Assembly: GCA_009695065.1 (NCBI GenBank)
Contig: SIBR01000016.1
Coordinates: 8,340-72,339 of the forward strand
Length of the DNA stretch: 64,000 bases
From: Opitutus sp.
GTDB taxonomy: Bacteria > Verrucomicrobiota > Verrucomicrobiae > Opitutales > Opitutaceae
Reading direction: 5' to 3'
Shown here: in pieces, positions 1-10,356 of the stretch
How positions within the stretch are numbered: the stretch's first letter is position 1
Layout: every line of letters starts with the position of its first letter
The notes under the pieces: generated by a model
Databases searched by the model: none
Told to the model about the DNA's origin: nothing
The model's input: only the letters and a program-made list of their open reading frames with translations
Translations under genes and position numbers: made by a program

Positions 1-2
1 GC

Positions 3-1943
3 GCCCAAGTCGTGGTGTTGTCGGACGCCGACGAGTCACCTGAGTCCGTGGCGGGCTTGAAGCCCGGCGTCTCCACTCGCCGGCAAGTGGCCCGCCGGCT
101 GGCTGAGAGCGGCTGCCGGGTCCTGGTGCCGACGCTCATCGACCGATCGGGAGAATGGTCGGGTCAGCCGGGCGGAACCGGGCTCATGACGCCAAACGTG
201 TCTCACCGTGAGTTCGTCTATCTCTTCGGCTATCCCCTGGGCCGTCACGTCATTGGTTATGAAGTCCAGCGCACTCTCGCCGCGGTGGATTATTTCAAGT
301 CGCGCGAGCCGACCCTGCCCGTCGGCCTCGTCGGATACGGCGAAGGCGGTCTGATCGCCTTTTATAGCGCGGCGGCGGACACTCGCATCGATGCCGCGTG
401 GGTGAGTGGTTATTTTCGGGAGCGGGAGGAACTTTGGCGGGAGCCCAACTATCGCAACGTATGGGGACTCCTCCGAGAGTTCGGTGACTCCGGGGTGGCC
501 GCCCTGATCGCTCCCCGCGGACTGGTAGTGGAGGCTTCCCGCGGCCCCGAAGGGCCCGGACGGCCGGTGAGCAAGACTCCGGCGCAGGCGATTCACGGCC
601 GGCTGACTTCTCCGCCCGTCGATTCCGTGCGGGCCGAGTTTGAGCTCGCGGCGAAAACGTACCGGCAACTGGGCGCGGCGGCAAAGCTGACGCTTGCGAT
701 CAGCAGCAGCGGACAGGGAGAGCCCTATACCGATGAGGGCGCCGCGGCGTTCCTGCGGGTCTTGGGCGCGGGTTTACCGGATGCCGTGGCGAACGATGTG
801 CTGACCGACGCCCGTCGCGGCTTCGATCCCGCGGCGCGGCGCCACCGGCAATTCGACCAGTTGCTCGCCCATACCCAGGAGGTCATGCGGACGAGCCAGG
901 TTCGTCGCTCCGAGTTTTGGGCCACGAAGGATCCGCAGTCCCCGCTCGCCCGAAATAACATTCAAATGCCGCGCATCTACTCGCCCGAGAAACCGTACGC
1001 GGTCGAGCGATGGACCGATTTGACCCGGGAATACCGCCGCTACTTCTGGGAGGAAGTGCTGGGACGCTTGCCGGCGCCAAGTCTGCCGCCAAACGTGCGC
1101 ACGCGCCAGTTTCTGGACGAGCCGGGTTACCGCGGCTACGAGGTGGTGATGGACGTCTGGCCGGAAGTGATCAACTACGGCACCATCCTCGTACCTAAGG
1201 ATATTCGCGAAGGCGAACGCCGGCCGACGGTGGTAGTGCAACATGGGATCATGGGTTTCCCGCGACAGCTGACCGAGCCCAATTTCTCCGGCCGGTCGGC
1301 CTCCGCCTATCATTCCGCCGGAGCGGATCTGGCCGGACTCGGCTTCATCGTTTATGCTCCGCAGAATCTTTACACCCTCGGTGACAAATTTCCTCTGATT
1401 CAGCGCCGGGGTCATCCGCTCAAGCTGTCGATGTGGTCCATCATGATCGGCCAGCACCAGCAGGCGATTTACTGGCTGCGGTCGCTCCCTTTTGTCGCCC
1501 CCCAGCGCATCGGATTTTACGGCCTGTCCTACGGCGGTAAATCCGCGGTCTACCTTCCCGCCGTGATCGAAGATTACGCGCTCTCCATCTGTTCCGGCGA
1601 CTGGACCGAGCGCGTTTGGAAAAATTCGAACCTGGCCTCAGAGTACAGCTTCCCGTACCGGGAAAACTTCACGCAGATGGAGTTCAACATTGGCGAGACG
1701 TTTAACTACACCGAAATGGCGGGCCTCATCGCGCCCCGCCCTTTCATGGTGGAGCGGGGGCACTATGACGGGGTTTCACCGGACGAGTGGGTCGCCTACG
1801 AGTTCGCCCGGGCCCGCTGGCTCTACATGCATCTCGGGATCGGCGACCGGATCGAAGGCGAGTTTTTCCCCGGGATCCATGAGATGAAAAAACAGGGCAC
1901 CTTCCGTTTTCTCCGGCAGCATCTCGGCTGGCCCGGACCGTGA
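3..1943 (+). CDS. Two-domain alpha/beta hydrolase (dienelactone hydrolase-like), 5' end cut by window
   Basis: The frame is open to the left edge, so the N-terminus lies outside the window. The first visible residues align with the middle of the 825-residue protein at 14138-16615, which suggests about 200 residues are missing. The first hydrolase-like region has GYGEGG where a nucleophile elbow (GxSxG) would be, so it lacks the serine. The second region has an intact GLSYGG elbow, with the serine codon at 1527-1529, a PRPFMVE strand typical before the acid residue, and a late histidine in PGIHEMK. By family it is probably an exported esterase or peptidase-like hydrolase; the substrate cannot be read. 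It opens a cluster of exported hydrolases and a TonB receptor. Confident in the fold, not in the reaction. Confidence 0.8.
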   Translation, partial: AQVVVLSDADESPESVAGLKPGVSTRRQVARRLAESGCRVLVPTLIDRSGEWSGQPGGTGLMTPNVSHREFVYLFGYPLGRHVIGYEVQRTLAAVDYFKSREPTLPVGLVGYGEGGLIAFYSAAADTRIDAAWVSGYFREREELWREPNYRNVWGLLREFGDSGVAALIAPRGLVVEASRGPEGPGRPVSKTPAQAIHGRLTSPPVDSVRAEFELAAKTYRQLGAAAKLTLAISSSGQGEPYTDEGAAAFLRVLGAGLPDAVANDVLTDARRGFDPAARRHRQFDQLLAHTQEVMRTSQVRRSEFWATKDPQSPLARNNIQMPRIYSPEKPYAVERWTDLTREYRRYFWEEVLGRLPAPSLPPNVRTRQFLDEPGYRGYEVVMDVWPEVINYGTILVPKDIREGERRPTVVVQHGIMGFPRQLTEPNFSGRSASAYHSAGADLAGLGFIVYAPQNLYTLGDKFPLIQRRGHPLKLSMWSIMIGQHQQAIYWLRSLPFVAPQRIGFYGLSYGGKSAVYLPAVIEDYALSICSGDWTERVWKNSNLASEYSFPYRENFTQMEFNIGETFNYTEMAGLIAPRPFMVERGHYDGVSPDEWVAYEFARARWLYMHLGIGDRIEGEFFPGIHEMKKQGTFRFLRQHLGWPGP

Positions 1944-2182
1944 CGACACCTGCGGCGCGCATTTCGATCGGGCCGCCCCAGCCAGAGCGAGCAATCGGAT
2001 CATAACACCACAACCTTTGCCCGCCATGTTCGTCTTCGCCGCGTCGCGCGCCACGGATCAAACCCCACCCGATTCTTCGCCGCTGAGGTATTTACACTAC
2101 TCCTCCACCCTCAACTTGCTCGCTCAATCCAGATTGTTTCAGAATCACGTTCTCCCGAAAGTCGCTTTGTCCTAATACTACT

Positions 2183-5100
2183 ATGAAATCCAAGAACACT
2201 ATCGCCCTATTGATCGGTTGGGTCGCATTGGCTTTGGCCGCCGCTGCTCCTGCTGCTGGCGCGGATACGAGATCACCTGCCGGCCAAGAATCCGTCACCG
2301 GTGTTGTCACCAATTCCGGCACGGGGCGCACCCTCGAGGGCGCCCGCGTGGAACTGGTCGGCGCCGGCCGGGAAACCCTCACGGACAATCAGGGCGTCTA
2401 TCGCTTCACGGGCGTGGCGCCCGGCAGTGCCGTGTTGTCCGTCTCCTACACCGGGTTGAACAAAACCGACATTCCCGTCACGGTGACGGCGGGTCAGCCG
2501 AACCGGAACGACGTGGGCCTGACGTCGGACATTTACACCCTGAGCACGTTTGTCGTTTCCGGCGAGCGGGAGGGCAACGCGCAGGCGATCACGCTCCAAA
2601 AGAAATCGTTCGGCGTGAAGAATGTGGTTTCGCAGGATGCCTTTGGCTCGCTTGCCGGCAACCCCTCGGAATTGCTCGTCCGCCTGCCGGGCGTCTCGGG
2701 TATCGAGCAGGATGGCGACATCCGCTACATTCAGGTGCGCGGTTTGAGCGGCGGTCTGACTTCCGTCACCCGGGACGGGAACCGGATGGCCGACGCCTCT
2801 TCGTCCAGCCGTGAATATCTTTTCCAACAGTCGACCTCCGATTCGGTCGAACGCTTTGAGGTCGTAAAATCGCCCACGCCCGACATGGACGCCGACTCGA
2901 TCGGCGGCTCCGTCAACATGGTCACCAAAAGCGCCTTCGACAGCAAGGCGGGGCGGCGCATCGGCGGCACGTTTGGCATGGTCTGGCGCCCGATGATCGA
3001 CGGGCGGGACAACAGTTCACGGATGAACTACACAGCTTCCTATTCCGAAGTTTTCCGCGATCGCGTGGGCGTTTCGTTCAACTACGGCACCCGCAAGCAT
3101 TTCAACCCCATCAGCACCACGTCCTCGAGCTACCAGAACATCGTGGCCGATCCGGCGTACCTCTATAATTTTCAAACCAACGATTTCCTCACGGCCAAGG
3201 AACGGGAGGGGGTGGATCTGAAGCTCGACTACAAACTGAGCGACGCCACCCGTTTCTCCGTCAGCGGCTCCACGAGCACCTACTTTGAGCATTTCTACAT
3301 TAACAACACGCAGTACAGCACCTCGCAGGCGATCGCCACGGTCGCGGCAAATGGCACCCTGACCGGCACCGGCACCATCGTGCCCGGGTTCACCAACAAC
3401 GTGACCGAGTGGCGCCCACTCACTGGCACCACCCTGAACGTCAACGGCTACGACGCCGGCATCAAAAAGGGCGCCGACCACGCCCAATTCAACGGCGTCC
3501 ATCGCTTCACCGGGCTGGCCATCGACTACGACGCCTATCGGTCAGGGTCACGGGTTCACAGCGGTCCGAGCGATCGCATGGCCGTCATTGTGCGCAGCAT
3601 CGGCCTGCGCTTCAACCGGCCGGACCCGTCGAACCATGTCCCCTCGATCACGCAGGTTTCCGGGCCGGACATCACGAAGATCGGCAGCTACACGGAAAAT
3701 CAATACACCTCGTCCGATGTCCGGAACCAGGAAAAATACTGGGGCGTCTCGCTGAACGCCAAGAAGGACTTCGCCACCGTCGTGCCCACGTGGCTCAAGG
3801 CTGGATTCCGTGTGCGGGACCAACACCGGGACCTCAGCAGCAATCCCTATACCGGCGTTTACGTCGGGCCGGACGGCGTGGCGGGGGTAAATCCGGCCAC
3901 GGGCGTCAGCGACGATAATCTCGCGCAGTTCGTCAATCCCGCGATCCAGACGACGGGCGACTTCCTCGATCAAATGCCGAAGGTGCCGTTCCCCTCGCGG
4001 CCCAACACCTACCGCAATCCCGGCAACAACCAGATCAGTGGCGCGAACGTGAACGCCGGCTCGCTCCTGATGGCGAAGCCCGAACTTTTCCGCCGCAACA
4101 TAGCCGCCGACTTGATCACGAACCTGACCGGCAACCAGAGTTTTTCCGAACGGATCAACGCCGCCTACATCGTGGGTAATATGGAACTCGGCAAGATCAC
4201 CGTTCTCGGCGGTCTGCGGGTCGAGGACACCAAGACGGAAGGCGTTGGCGCGCTGCAACAGATCACGCCTGCGGAAGCGGCCCTCCGGGCGGCATGGGTC
4301 GGGCCCGTTACCGACGCCGAAACGATTCGGCGGACGAACGCCCAATACGGCGCCCGCCGCAAGGCTTCGGGCGACTACCGCAGCATCTTTCCCGGGCTGC
4401 ATTTCAAGTATTCGCCGGCGCCCAACCTCGTGGCCCGTCTCAGCTACGCCACGAATATCGGCCGCCCCAGCATTGGCCAGTTGATTCCGAGCACCACGGT
4501 GAACATCGACAACCAAACGGTCTCGACCAGCAATCCCAGCTTGAAGCCGCAGTATGCGAATAATTTCGATGCCGGCATCGAATATTATTTCGAGCCCGTC
4601 GGGATGCTCTCCGCCGGCGTTTTTCTCAAGGAAATGAAGGACTTCATCTTCACCCAGACCGGCATCATTGTTCCGGCGGGGGCGGACAATGGCTTCGGCG
4701 GCGACTACGCGGGGTATACCATGACGACCCAGCGCAACGGCGGCTTCGCCAAGATCAAGGGCTTCGAACTCGCCTACCAGCAGCAGTTCACCTTCCTGCC
4801 CGGCTGGATGAGCGGCTTCGGTGGATACGCCAACTACACCAAGATCCGGACGGAGGGCAATTACGGGGCGACGAATCCCATCGCCACCAATCTGGTGGCC
4901 GACTTCATCCCGGAAACGTTCAATGTCGGGCTCTCCTACCTCAAGAATCGCATCTCCATCCGCGCCCAGTACCGGTATCGCAGTAGCTACCTCCAGTCGG
5001 CCAACGCGGCCCAGGCCCGGTTGCGGTTCGCCGGGAAAGCCTCCTTCACCGATGTGAAGACGGTCTACACGTTGTCGAAGCACTTCAGCGTCTACCTCGA

Positions 5101-5218
5101 TGTGACCAACATCTTCAACCATCCGGACCGCAACTGGTTCTTCTACGGCGATCGCGCCGGGTATGTCGCCGAAATCTTCAGCCCGCTCTTCTCGTTCGGG
5201 GCCACCGCCCGGTTCTAA
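2183..5218 (+). CDS. TonB-dependent outer-membrane receptor
   Basis: A 1011-residue protein. Residues 1-27 form a signal peptide ending in an Ala-rich stretch. A carboxypeptidase-regulatory-like beta-sandwich follows (about 34-115, with TGVV...LEGARV and the GVYRFTGV turn). Next comes a plug domain (about 145-260, including LLVRLPGVSG and IQVRGLSGG) and a long beta-barrel ending in a terminal Phe (FGATARF), as expected for outer-membrane barrel insertion. By family it imports a large or scarce ligand using TonB energy. Lying directly before an exported esterase and near a periplasmic dehydrogenase, it may bring in a plant-derived or carbohydrate ester; that is inference. The 239-bp gap upstream holds no other gene and presumably contains its promoter. 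Confidence 0.93.
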   Translation: MKSKNTIALLIGWVALALAAAAPAAGADTRSPAGQESVTGVVTNSGTGRTLEGARVELVGAGRETLTDNQGVYRFTGVAPGSAVLSVSYTGLNKTDIPVTVTAGQPNRNDVGLTSDIYTLSTFVVSGEREGNAQAITLQKKSFGVKNVVSQDAFGSLAGNPSELLVRLPGVSGIEQDGDIRYIQVRGLSGGLTSVTRDGNRMADASSSSREYLFQQSTSDSVERFEVVKSPTPDMDADSIGGSVNMVTKSAFDSKAGRRIGGTFGMVWRPMIDGRDNSSRMNYTASYSEVFRDRVGVSFNYGTRKHFNPISTTSSSYQNIVADPAYLYNFQTNDFLTAKEREGVDLKLDYKLSDATRFSVSGSTSTYFEHFYINNTQYSTSQAIATVAANGTLTGTGTIVPGFTNNVTEWRPLTGTTLNVNGYDAGIKKGADHAQFNGVHRFTGLAIDYDAYRSGSRVHSGPSDRMAVIVRSIGLRFNRPDPSNHVPSITQVSGPDITKIGSYTENQYTSSDVRNQEKYWGVSLNAKKDFATVVPTWLKAGFRVRDQHRDLSSNPYTGVYVGPDGVAGVNPATGVSDDNLAQFVNPAIQTTGDFLDQMPKVPFPSRPNTYRNPGNNQISGANVNAGSLLMAKPELFRRNIAADLITNLTGNQSFSERINAAYIVGNMELGKITVLGGLRVEDTKTEGVGALQQITPAEAALRAAWVGPVTDAETIRRTNAQYGARRKASGDYRSIFPGLHFKYSPAPNLVARLSYATNIGRPSIGQLIPSTTVNIDNQTVSTSNPSLKPQYANNFDAGIEYYFEPVGMLSAGVFLKEMKDFIFTQTGIIVPAGADNGFGGDYAGYTMTTQRNGGFAKIKGFELAYQQQFTFLPGWMSGFGGYANYTKIRTEGNYGATNPIATNLVADFIPETFNVGLSYLKNRISIRAQYRYRSSYLQSANAAQARLRFAGKASFTDVKTVYTLSKHFSVYLDVTNIFNHPDRNWFFYGDRAGYVAEIFSPLFSFGATARF

Positions 5219-5234
5219 CACTGGGATTCCCGAG

Positions 5235-5264
5235 GGGACATCTCCGGGTTGAACGGGATGTCCC
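5235..5264. terminator. Hairpin after the TonB receptor gene, possible terminator
   Basis: GGGACATC and GATGTCCC form a perfect 8-bp stem around a 14-base loop, 16 bases after the receptor stop codon. There is no T-run on either side, so this is not a canonical intrinsic terminator. It may instead be a 3'-end stabilising or processing hairpin. Confidence 0.35.
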
Positions 5265-5408
5265 GCCCACCGGTCGATCCGGATGATTGACCGGTCATTT
5301 GATCGCTGACGATGCCGCCACCCCGGTGGAGGCTGCATCTTTGCCCTAGGGCGGTGGCATCGGGGACCGGCTGCGTCGCCCATTTTCATAGTTCAAAAAA
5401 ATCCCTTT

Positions 5409-7838
5409 ATGAAAACCTCCCTTCGCCTCGTCCCCACCCTGTGTCTTTTGGCGATCGCCGCCTTGTCGTCCGCTTCTCTCCCAGCCGAGGACCGACTGGA
5501 TTCCCGCCGCGCGGACCTCGCCCTGTTGCTGGATCGCCTCATCCCCAGCAATCCGCCCCCCACCGGCCGAATCAATGCCGTCGACCGGACTTGGGAGGAC
5601 TGGGTGCGCCGGACCGGCGAGCTGCCGCCCGACTTCCGCGCCATGCCTTCCCAGGCGGGACTGCCCGATCCGCTCATACTCCAAACGGACGGCCGCGCGA
5701 CTCCGGTCACCAGTCTGGTCGAGTGGGAACAACAACGGCGCTGGATCCGTTCGCAAATCGAGCACTGGGTCTTTGGCAAGATGCCGCCCCGCCCGGACAA
5801 CCTGCGGGTCGCGTCCAGCGAGGAACGGCAGGAGGACGGGATGACCGTCAGGAACGTTCTGCTCGAATTCGGGCCCGGTCATCGCGCCAAACTCCATCTG
5901 CAGCTCTACATTCCCTCGGGTCCGGGGCCCTTCCCGGTATTTCTCACCAACCATTCCCGCGAACAGTCGCCGTGGATCCGCACCGCGGTGAGTCGCGGCT
6001 ACCTCGCCTGTTACTATCAGGCGACCGACCCGACCTACGGCAAATCCGACGACTCCGACGGTTACATCGATGTGTATCCGGAATATGATTTCTCGTGCCT
6101 CGCCCGCTGGGCTTGGGCGGCGTCGCGGGCGGTCGATTACCTCTATACCCGCAGCGAAGTGGAAAAGGATCACATCGGCATCGCCGGGCATTCGCGCAAC
6201 GGCAAACAGGCACTCCTCGCGACCGCGTTCGACGAACGCATCGGCGCGGTCGTCGCCTCAAGCGGGCTGCAGGGCGAGGTATTCCCGCATCGCTTCACCT
6301 CCGATCCGATGAGCGTCGAAAGCATCCAGCTCATCACCGGGGGCCAATCCCACTGGTATCATCCGCGGCTGCGGTTCTTCACCGGTCGCGAGGACAAGCT
6401 TCCCGTCGACCAGAACATGCTGATGGCGCTCGTCGCCCCGCGAGGCCTCATGTTTTATTCGGGCTACTCGGAGATCAGCTCCAACGCGTTTATCTCGGAA
6501 CAGGCCTACCGGGACGTCCGCCGCGTTTACCGTTTCCTCGGCCGCGAGGAAAATATCTGGCTGCACCTGCGTCCCGGCGGACATGCCACTGGGGTTGCCG
6601 ACGTCGAAAATTTCATGGATTTCTTCGACACGGTATTCGCGCGCCGGCCCACGCCGAAAGTGGAAACGTGGATTCACGGTTACGATTTCGAGGATTGGAA
6701 AAAAACAACCGGCGAAAAAGTCGACCCGTTGCAGTTCCCTGTCCGGAAGCCCGGCGATTTTGCCGCCGCCGTAACGACCACGGAAGATTGGGCGAAGAAG
6801 AAGCCCGAGATACGCCGGCGCTTGGAGTGGGCGCTCGGCACGCCACCGCGCGTGCTCACGCCGCCCGATATGGGATCCGCGGCGTCGCTGGCCCACCAAC
6901 TCCGGGAAAATACCCCTCCGGTCCGAAATCCCCTGGATCTCGCGTTGGGCCGGCCCCAAGCCGACAAGGTCTGGCAGGATCGCCTCGCAGCCAACGGTAT
7001 GGGCGTTTCCTCCCTGTCCTACGGCACCGGCCTCAAGGCCGACGTCTTTTATCCGGTGGGCCCCGACGGCAAACGGAAGGCAGGCAAACTGCCCGTAGTT
7101 ATCTGGCTGCACGCGTATTCCTACGATCAGGGCTGGTCGATCAAGGAGCCGTGGAATCCCCGGGCACGCGATATCACCCTCGACCAGCGCCCCAGCCTCG
7201 ATTCGCTCGTCCGCCGCGGCCTCGTCGTGGTCGCCTTCGACCAGCTCGGCTTCGGCAGCCGGTCGCACGACGCCCGCACCTTCTACGCGCGTTATCCCCA
7301 GTGGTCGCTCATGGGCAAAATGGTGACTGACACGCGGACCGTGGTGGACGCCGTGATGGCCCTCGAGGACGTCGACACGAGCCGGATCTTCCTTCTCGGC
7401 TACGCGCTCGGCGCGAAGGTCGGACTGCTGACGGCGGCGCTCGACGACCGGATCAAGGGCGTCGCGGCCGTCAGCGGACTATTCCCCCTCCGGCTCGACT
7501 CGCCGGAAAAAGGGACCGAAGGCGTTCGCCATTATTCCCACCTGCACGGACTGATCCCCAAACTCGGATTCTTCATCGGCCAGGAAGCACGCGCCCCGTT
7601 CGATTACGATGAAGTGCTGGCCCTGGCGGCCCCAAAAAAAGTCCTGATCCTGGCCCCCGAGCTTGACCGTTACGCTCCCGTGGAGGACGTGCGCGCGGAA
7701 GTGGCCGCCGCACGCAAGATCTACGACGTCTTCGGCAAATCCTCCGAACTGGAACTGCGCACGCCACGCGACTTCAACCGCTTTCCCCGCCAATTACAGG
7801 AAGAGATGTTCACCTACCTTGAGAAGGCCGCTCAATAA
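5409..7838 (+). CDS. Exported two-domain esterase (CE15/acetylxylan esterase-like) with a nucleophile-less second domain
   Basis: An 809-residue protein with a signal peptide (about 1-25). The first hydrolase domain carries the elbow GHSRNGK with Ser262. The SRNGK context resembles glucuronoyl esterase/acetylxylan esterase families, although those usually have Cys before the Ser. A candidate catalytic His lies in RPGGHATG. The second hydrolase domain (about 470-809) contains IWLHAYSY and then GYALGAK, with Ala666 where the nucleophile Ser should be, so that half looks catalytically dead. Probably a periplasmic or secreted carbohydrate esterase whose second half binds ligand or shapes the site. 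It lies 190 bases downstream of the TonB receptor on the same strand. The exact ester is unknown. Confidence 0.82.
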   Translation: MKTSLRLVPTLCLLAIAALSSASLPAEDRLDSRRADLALLLDRLIPSNPPPTGRINAVDRTWEDWVRRTGELPPDFRAMPSQAGLPDPLILQTDGRATPVTSLVEWEQQRRWIRSQIEHWVFGKMPPRPDNLRVASSEERQEDGMTVRNVLLEFGPGHRAKLHLQLYIPSGPGPFPVFLTNHSREQSPWIRTAVSRGYLACYYQATDPTYGKSDDSDGYIDVYPEYDFSCLARWAWAASRAVDYLYTRSEVEKDHIGIAGHSRNGKQALLATAFDERIGAVVASSGLQGEVFPHRFTSDPMSVESIQLITGGQSHWYHPRLRFFTGREDKLPVDQNMLMALVAPRGLMFYSGYSEISSNAFISEQAYRDVRRVYRFLGREENIWLHLRPGGHATGVADVENFMDFFDTVFARRPTPKVETWIHGYDFEDWKKTTGEKVDPLQFPVRKPGDFAAAVTTTEDWAKKKPEIRRRLEWALGTPPRVLTPPDMGSAASLAHQLRENTPPVRNPLDLALGRPQADKVWQDRLAANGMGVSSLSYGTGLKADVFYPVGPDGKRKAGKLPVVIWLHAYSYDQGWSIKEPWNPRARDITLDQRPSLDSLVRRGLVVVAFDQLGFGSRSHDARTFYARYPQWSLMGKMVTDTRTVVDAVMALEDVDTSRIFLLGYALGAKVGLLTAALDDRIKGVAAVSGLFPLRLDSPEKGTEGVRHYSHLHGLIPKLGFFIGQEARAPFDYDEVLALAAPKKVLILAPELDRYAPVEDVRAEVAAARKIYDVFGKSSELELRTPRDFNRFPRQLQEEMFTYLEKAAQ

Positions 7839-8137
7839 ATTCTGCTAGTTACCCGCCGCCGACTCGACCGCCCGGATCCGATCAACGGTTTAGAGCCCGT
7901 CATTTTCGACGAAATCTAGGGCGAAACTCAAAGGCGGCCACCATCTCTGCAAAAAGCAATCCGCCTTCCCTTGACCACGCGGTCTGGAGCGGACTTTCAT
8001 TGACTGGTCCGCGATCGATCTCGCCCCCTCCCGATCGGTCGCCTTCGTTTGCGACACCACAATCCATCTCTCTTTAAGTAAGTCAGCCCGGAACACACCG
8101 GCTCTTTCAGCGCTCGTCCGAAATTTCACCCCCTCCC
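7839..8137. other. Intergenic, no gene seen
   Basis: About 300 bases between the esterase and the quinoprotein gene. No convincing reading frame, RNA or intrinsic terminator was recognised. It presumably carries the promoter and leader of the downstream dehydrogenase gene. Confidence 0.4.
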
Positions 8138-10330
8138 ATGCTCGCATTCCCGTTCCGACTCCCGTCGCTCGCGTCCTCCACCCGTTCCCGCCGTAGTAGC
8201 GGATACATCATTTTCCTCGTGGGCCTCACCGGCGGCCTGTTCGGGGCCGCGGCCACCCTCGAAGATCCCAAGGCTCGCGCCGCGCTGCCGGAGTTTAAGG
8301 TGATTCCGGCGGCCAAACAGGAAGAGCTGACGCCCGCCGCGAAAGTCGACCTCGCCCCGTTCGCACGCTGGGACCGTTCCCACGGCGACAACGGTGCCCG
8401 GCGCTACTCGACGCTCACCCAGATCAACCGCGACAACGTCAAGTCGCTCGAGTTGGCATGGACGTTTCATTCCATGGACGCGCGGAAGGGATCGGGCGAG
8501 CCCGGCAATATCGAGTGCACCCCCATCATCGTCGACGGCATCATGTACGGTCCGACTCCCGGCCGGGCGATCGTCGCGGTCGACGCAGCCACCGGCGTCG
8601 AAAGCTGGCGCGTCCACCCGGAGCAGCCTGCCCGCCGTCGCCCGCAGGATGAACCGGCTTTTCGCGGCCTGCTGCACTGGCCCGGCGACCGCGAAAATGT
8701 GGCGCGCATCCTCTTTGGCAGCGGTGATTGGGTCTACGCGATTGATCCGAAGACTGGTAAACCCACCCCCGGCTTCGGTGAGGGCGGACGCACGAATATT
8801 CCCACCGGAAACGTCGCCGAAGGGGCGATCTATAACTACATCTTCGCGGTCACCGGAAAAACCGGCGACGCCTACGGCTACGACGTCCGCACCGGCAGGA
8901 TGCTCTGGCGCTTCAAGACGCAGAGCGAGGAATTCGGTTCGACGTCCGGCGGCAACGCCTGGAGCGGACTATCGCTCGACGACCAAAGAGGCATTGTGTT
9001 CCTCGCCATCGGAAACCCATCGCCCACCATGGTCGGCATCGATCGTCCCGGGGATAATCTTTTCAGTAATTGTATCGTCGCGCTCGACGTGACGACCGGC
9101 AAACGCCTGTGGCATTTTCAGACCGTCGCGCATGACAACTGGGATCTCGATGTCGTCTCCCAACCCAACCTCCTGACGGTTATCCGGGATGGGAAGAAGG
9201 TCGACGTCGTAACCGGCATGTCGAAGGGGGGAACGCTGGTCCTCCTCGATCGACTCACCGGCAAGCCAGTCTTTCCCTTCCGCCTGCGGCGGGCGCCGGT
9301 TTCCACCCTGCCCGGCGAAACCACGGCCCCCTACCAGCCGGATCCGGAAATGCCCGAGCAAATCAACCCGATGGAATTCAACCCGGCGGACATCACGGAC
9401 CGCACCCCGGAAGCGCGTGAATTTGTCACCAAGGTGGTCCAGCAATCGAACTACGGTTTCTATGCGCCGCACATCGAGGGCAAATCGACGCTCTTTATCG
9501 GTTCGCGCGGTGGGGCCGAGTGGTCCGGCGCGGCGGTCGATATTCCAACCGGCCGGATCTACGTGACCTCCAACCGCTGGGTTTCGAAAATCACCGTCGT
9601 ATCCAACGACGACCGCGGCCGGGACCCGAAGTATCCGCCGTCAGCGGGCGAGAAGCACTACGACCTGCACTGCTCGGCCTGCCACGGGCCGACCCGCGCC
9701 GGGCTCGGCGTCGCGCCACCCCTGGTCGGGTTGGGTAACCGGATGAAGGATGCCGACGTCCTCGCGCTGCTCGCCACGGGACGCGGCGGCATGCCACCCA
9801 ACCTGATTCTGAATGCCGACGAAAAGAAGGACCTCCTGGATTTCCTCTTCCGTCGCAACCAGCCGCCGTCGCGGAAGGCGGCGCCAACCGACCGGCAATA
9901 CGGTTTTGACGGCTTCAAATTCCTGGTCGACCACGAGGGCTATCCCGGCATCAAGCCGCCGTGGGGCCTCCTCAATTGTTTCGACATGAACACCGGCAAA
10001 GCGCTCTGGCGCGTGCCCTTGGGCGAATTTGAGGAGCTCACCAAAAAGGGCACGCCCATCACCGGCTCGCAAAACCTCGGCGGTGCCACCGTCACCGCCG
10101 GCGGGCTGGTGTTCGTCGCCGGCACCGAGGACGAAAAACTCCGGGCGTTCGACGCCGACACGGGGAAGGAACTCTGGCAGGCCAAGCTGCCGCATGCGGG
10201 CACGGCGGCTCCGGCGATCTACGAAGTCAACGGCCGACAATTCGTCGTCATCACCGCCACCGGCGGCGGACGCGTCGGCGGCAAATCGGGACCCGGCGAT
10301 ACCTACGTCGCGTTTGCGCTTAAGAAATAG
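8138..10330 (+). CDS. PQQ-dependent dehydrogenase with internal cytochrome c domain
   Basis: A 730-residue protein. An N-terminal hydrophobic stretch (about 27-44) looks like a signal peptide. The body has the repeated tryptophan-docking propeller blades of quinoproteins (for example DAATGVESWRVHP and DAKTGKELW-like repeats). Unusually, a mono-haem cytochrome c module sits inside the propeller: the CSACH haem site is Cys512/Cys515/His516, and MPPN about 28 residues later is the likely distal Met region. By family it oxidises a sugar, sugar acid or alcohol in the periplasm and passes electrons through the bound haem. No PQQ biosynthesis genes are in the window. It is followed after 26 bases by the amidohydrolase gene. 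Confidence 0.9.
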   Translation: MLAFPFRLPSLASSTRSRRSSGYIIFLVGLTGGLFGAAATLEDPKARAALPEFKVIPAAKQEELTPAAKVDLAPFARWDRSHGDNGARRYSTLTQINRDNVKSLELAWTFHSMDARKGSGEPGNIECTPIIVDGIMYGPTPGRAIVAVDAATGVESWRVHPEQPARRRPQDEPAFRGLLHWPGDRENVARILFGSGDWVYAIDPKTGKPTPGFGEGGRTNIPTGNVAEGAIYNYIFAVTGKTGDAYGYDVRTGRMLWRFKTQSEEFGSTSGGNAWSGLSLDDQRGIVFLAIGNPSPTMVGIDRPGDNLFSNCIVALDVTTGKRLWHFQTVAHDNWDLDVVSQPNLLTVIRDGKKVDVVTGMSKGGTLVLLDRLTGKPVFPFRLRRAPVSTLPGETTAPYQPDPEMPEQINPMEFNPADITDRTPEAREFVTKVVQQSNYGFYAPHIEGKSTLFIGSRGGAEWSGAAVDIPTGRIYVTSNRWVSKITVVSNDDRGRDPKYPPSAGEKHYDLHCSACHGPTRAGLGVAPPLVGLGNRMKDADVLALLATGRGGMPPNLILNADEKKDLLDFLFRRNQPPSRKAAPTDRQYGFDGFKFLVDHEGYPGIKPPWGLLNCFDMNTGKALWRVPLGEFEELTKKGTPITGSQNLGGATVTAGGLVFVAGTEDEKLRAFDADTGKELWQAKLPHAGTAAPAIYEVNGRQFVVITATGGGRVGGKSGPGDTYVAFALKK

Positions 10331-10356
10331 GCCCACCCAGCAACATTCTTCGATCC

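Noticed and set aside
5288..5297. Palindrome TGACCGGTCA upstream of the esterase as an operator
   Set aside because: A single 10-base palindrome in GC-rich DNA, more than 100 bases from the start codon, with no second copy; too weak to call.
3548..5389. 613-codon minus-strand frame opposite the TonB receptor
   Set aside because: The receptor barrel is well supported; the opposite frame is an antisense shadow without motifs.
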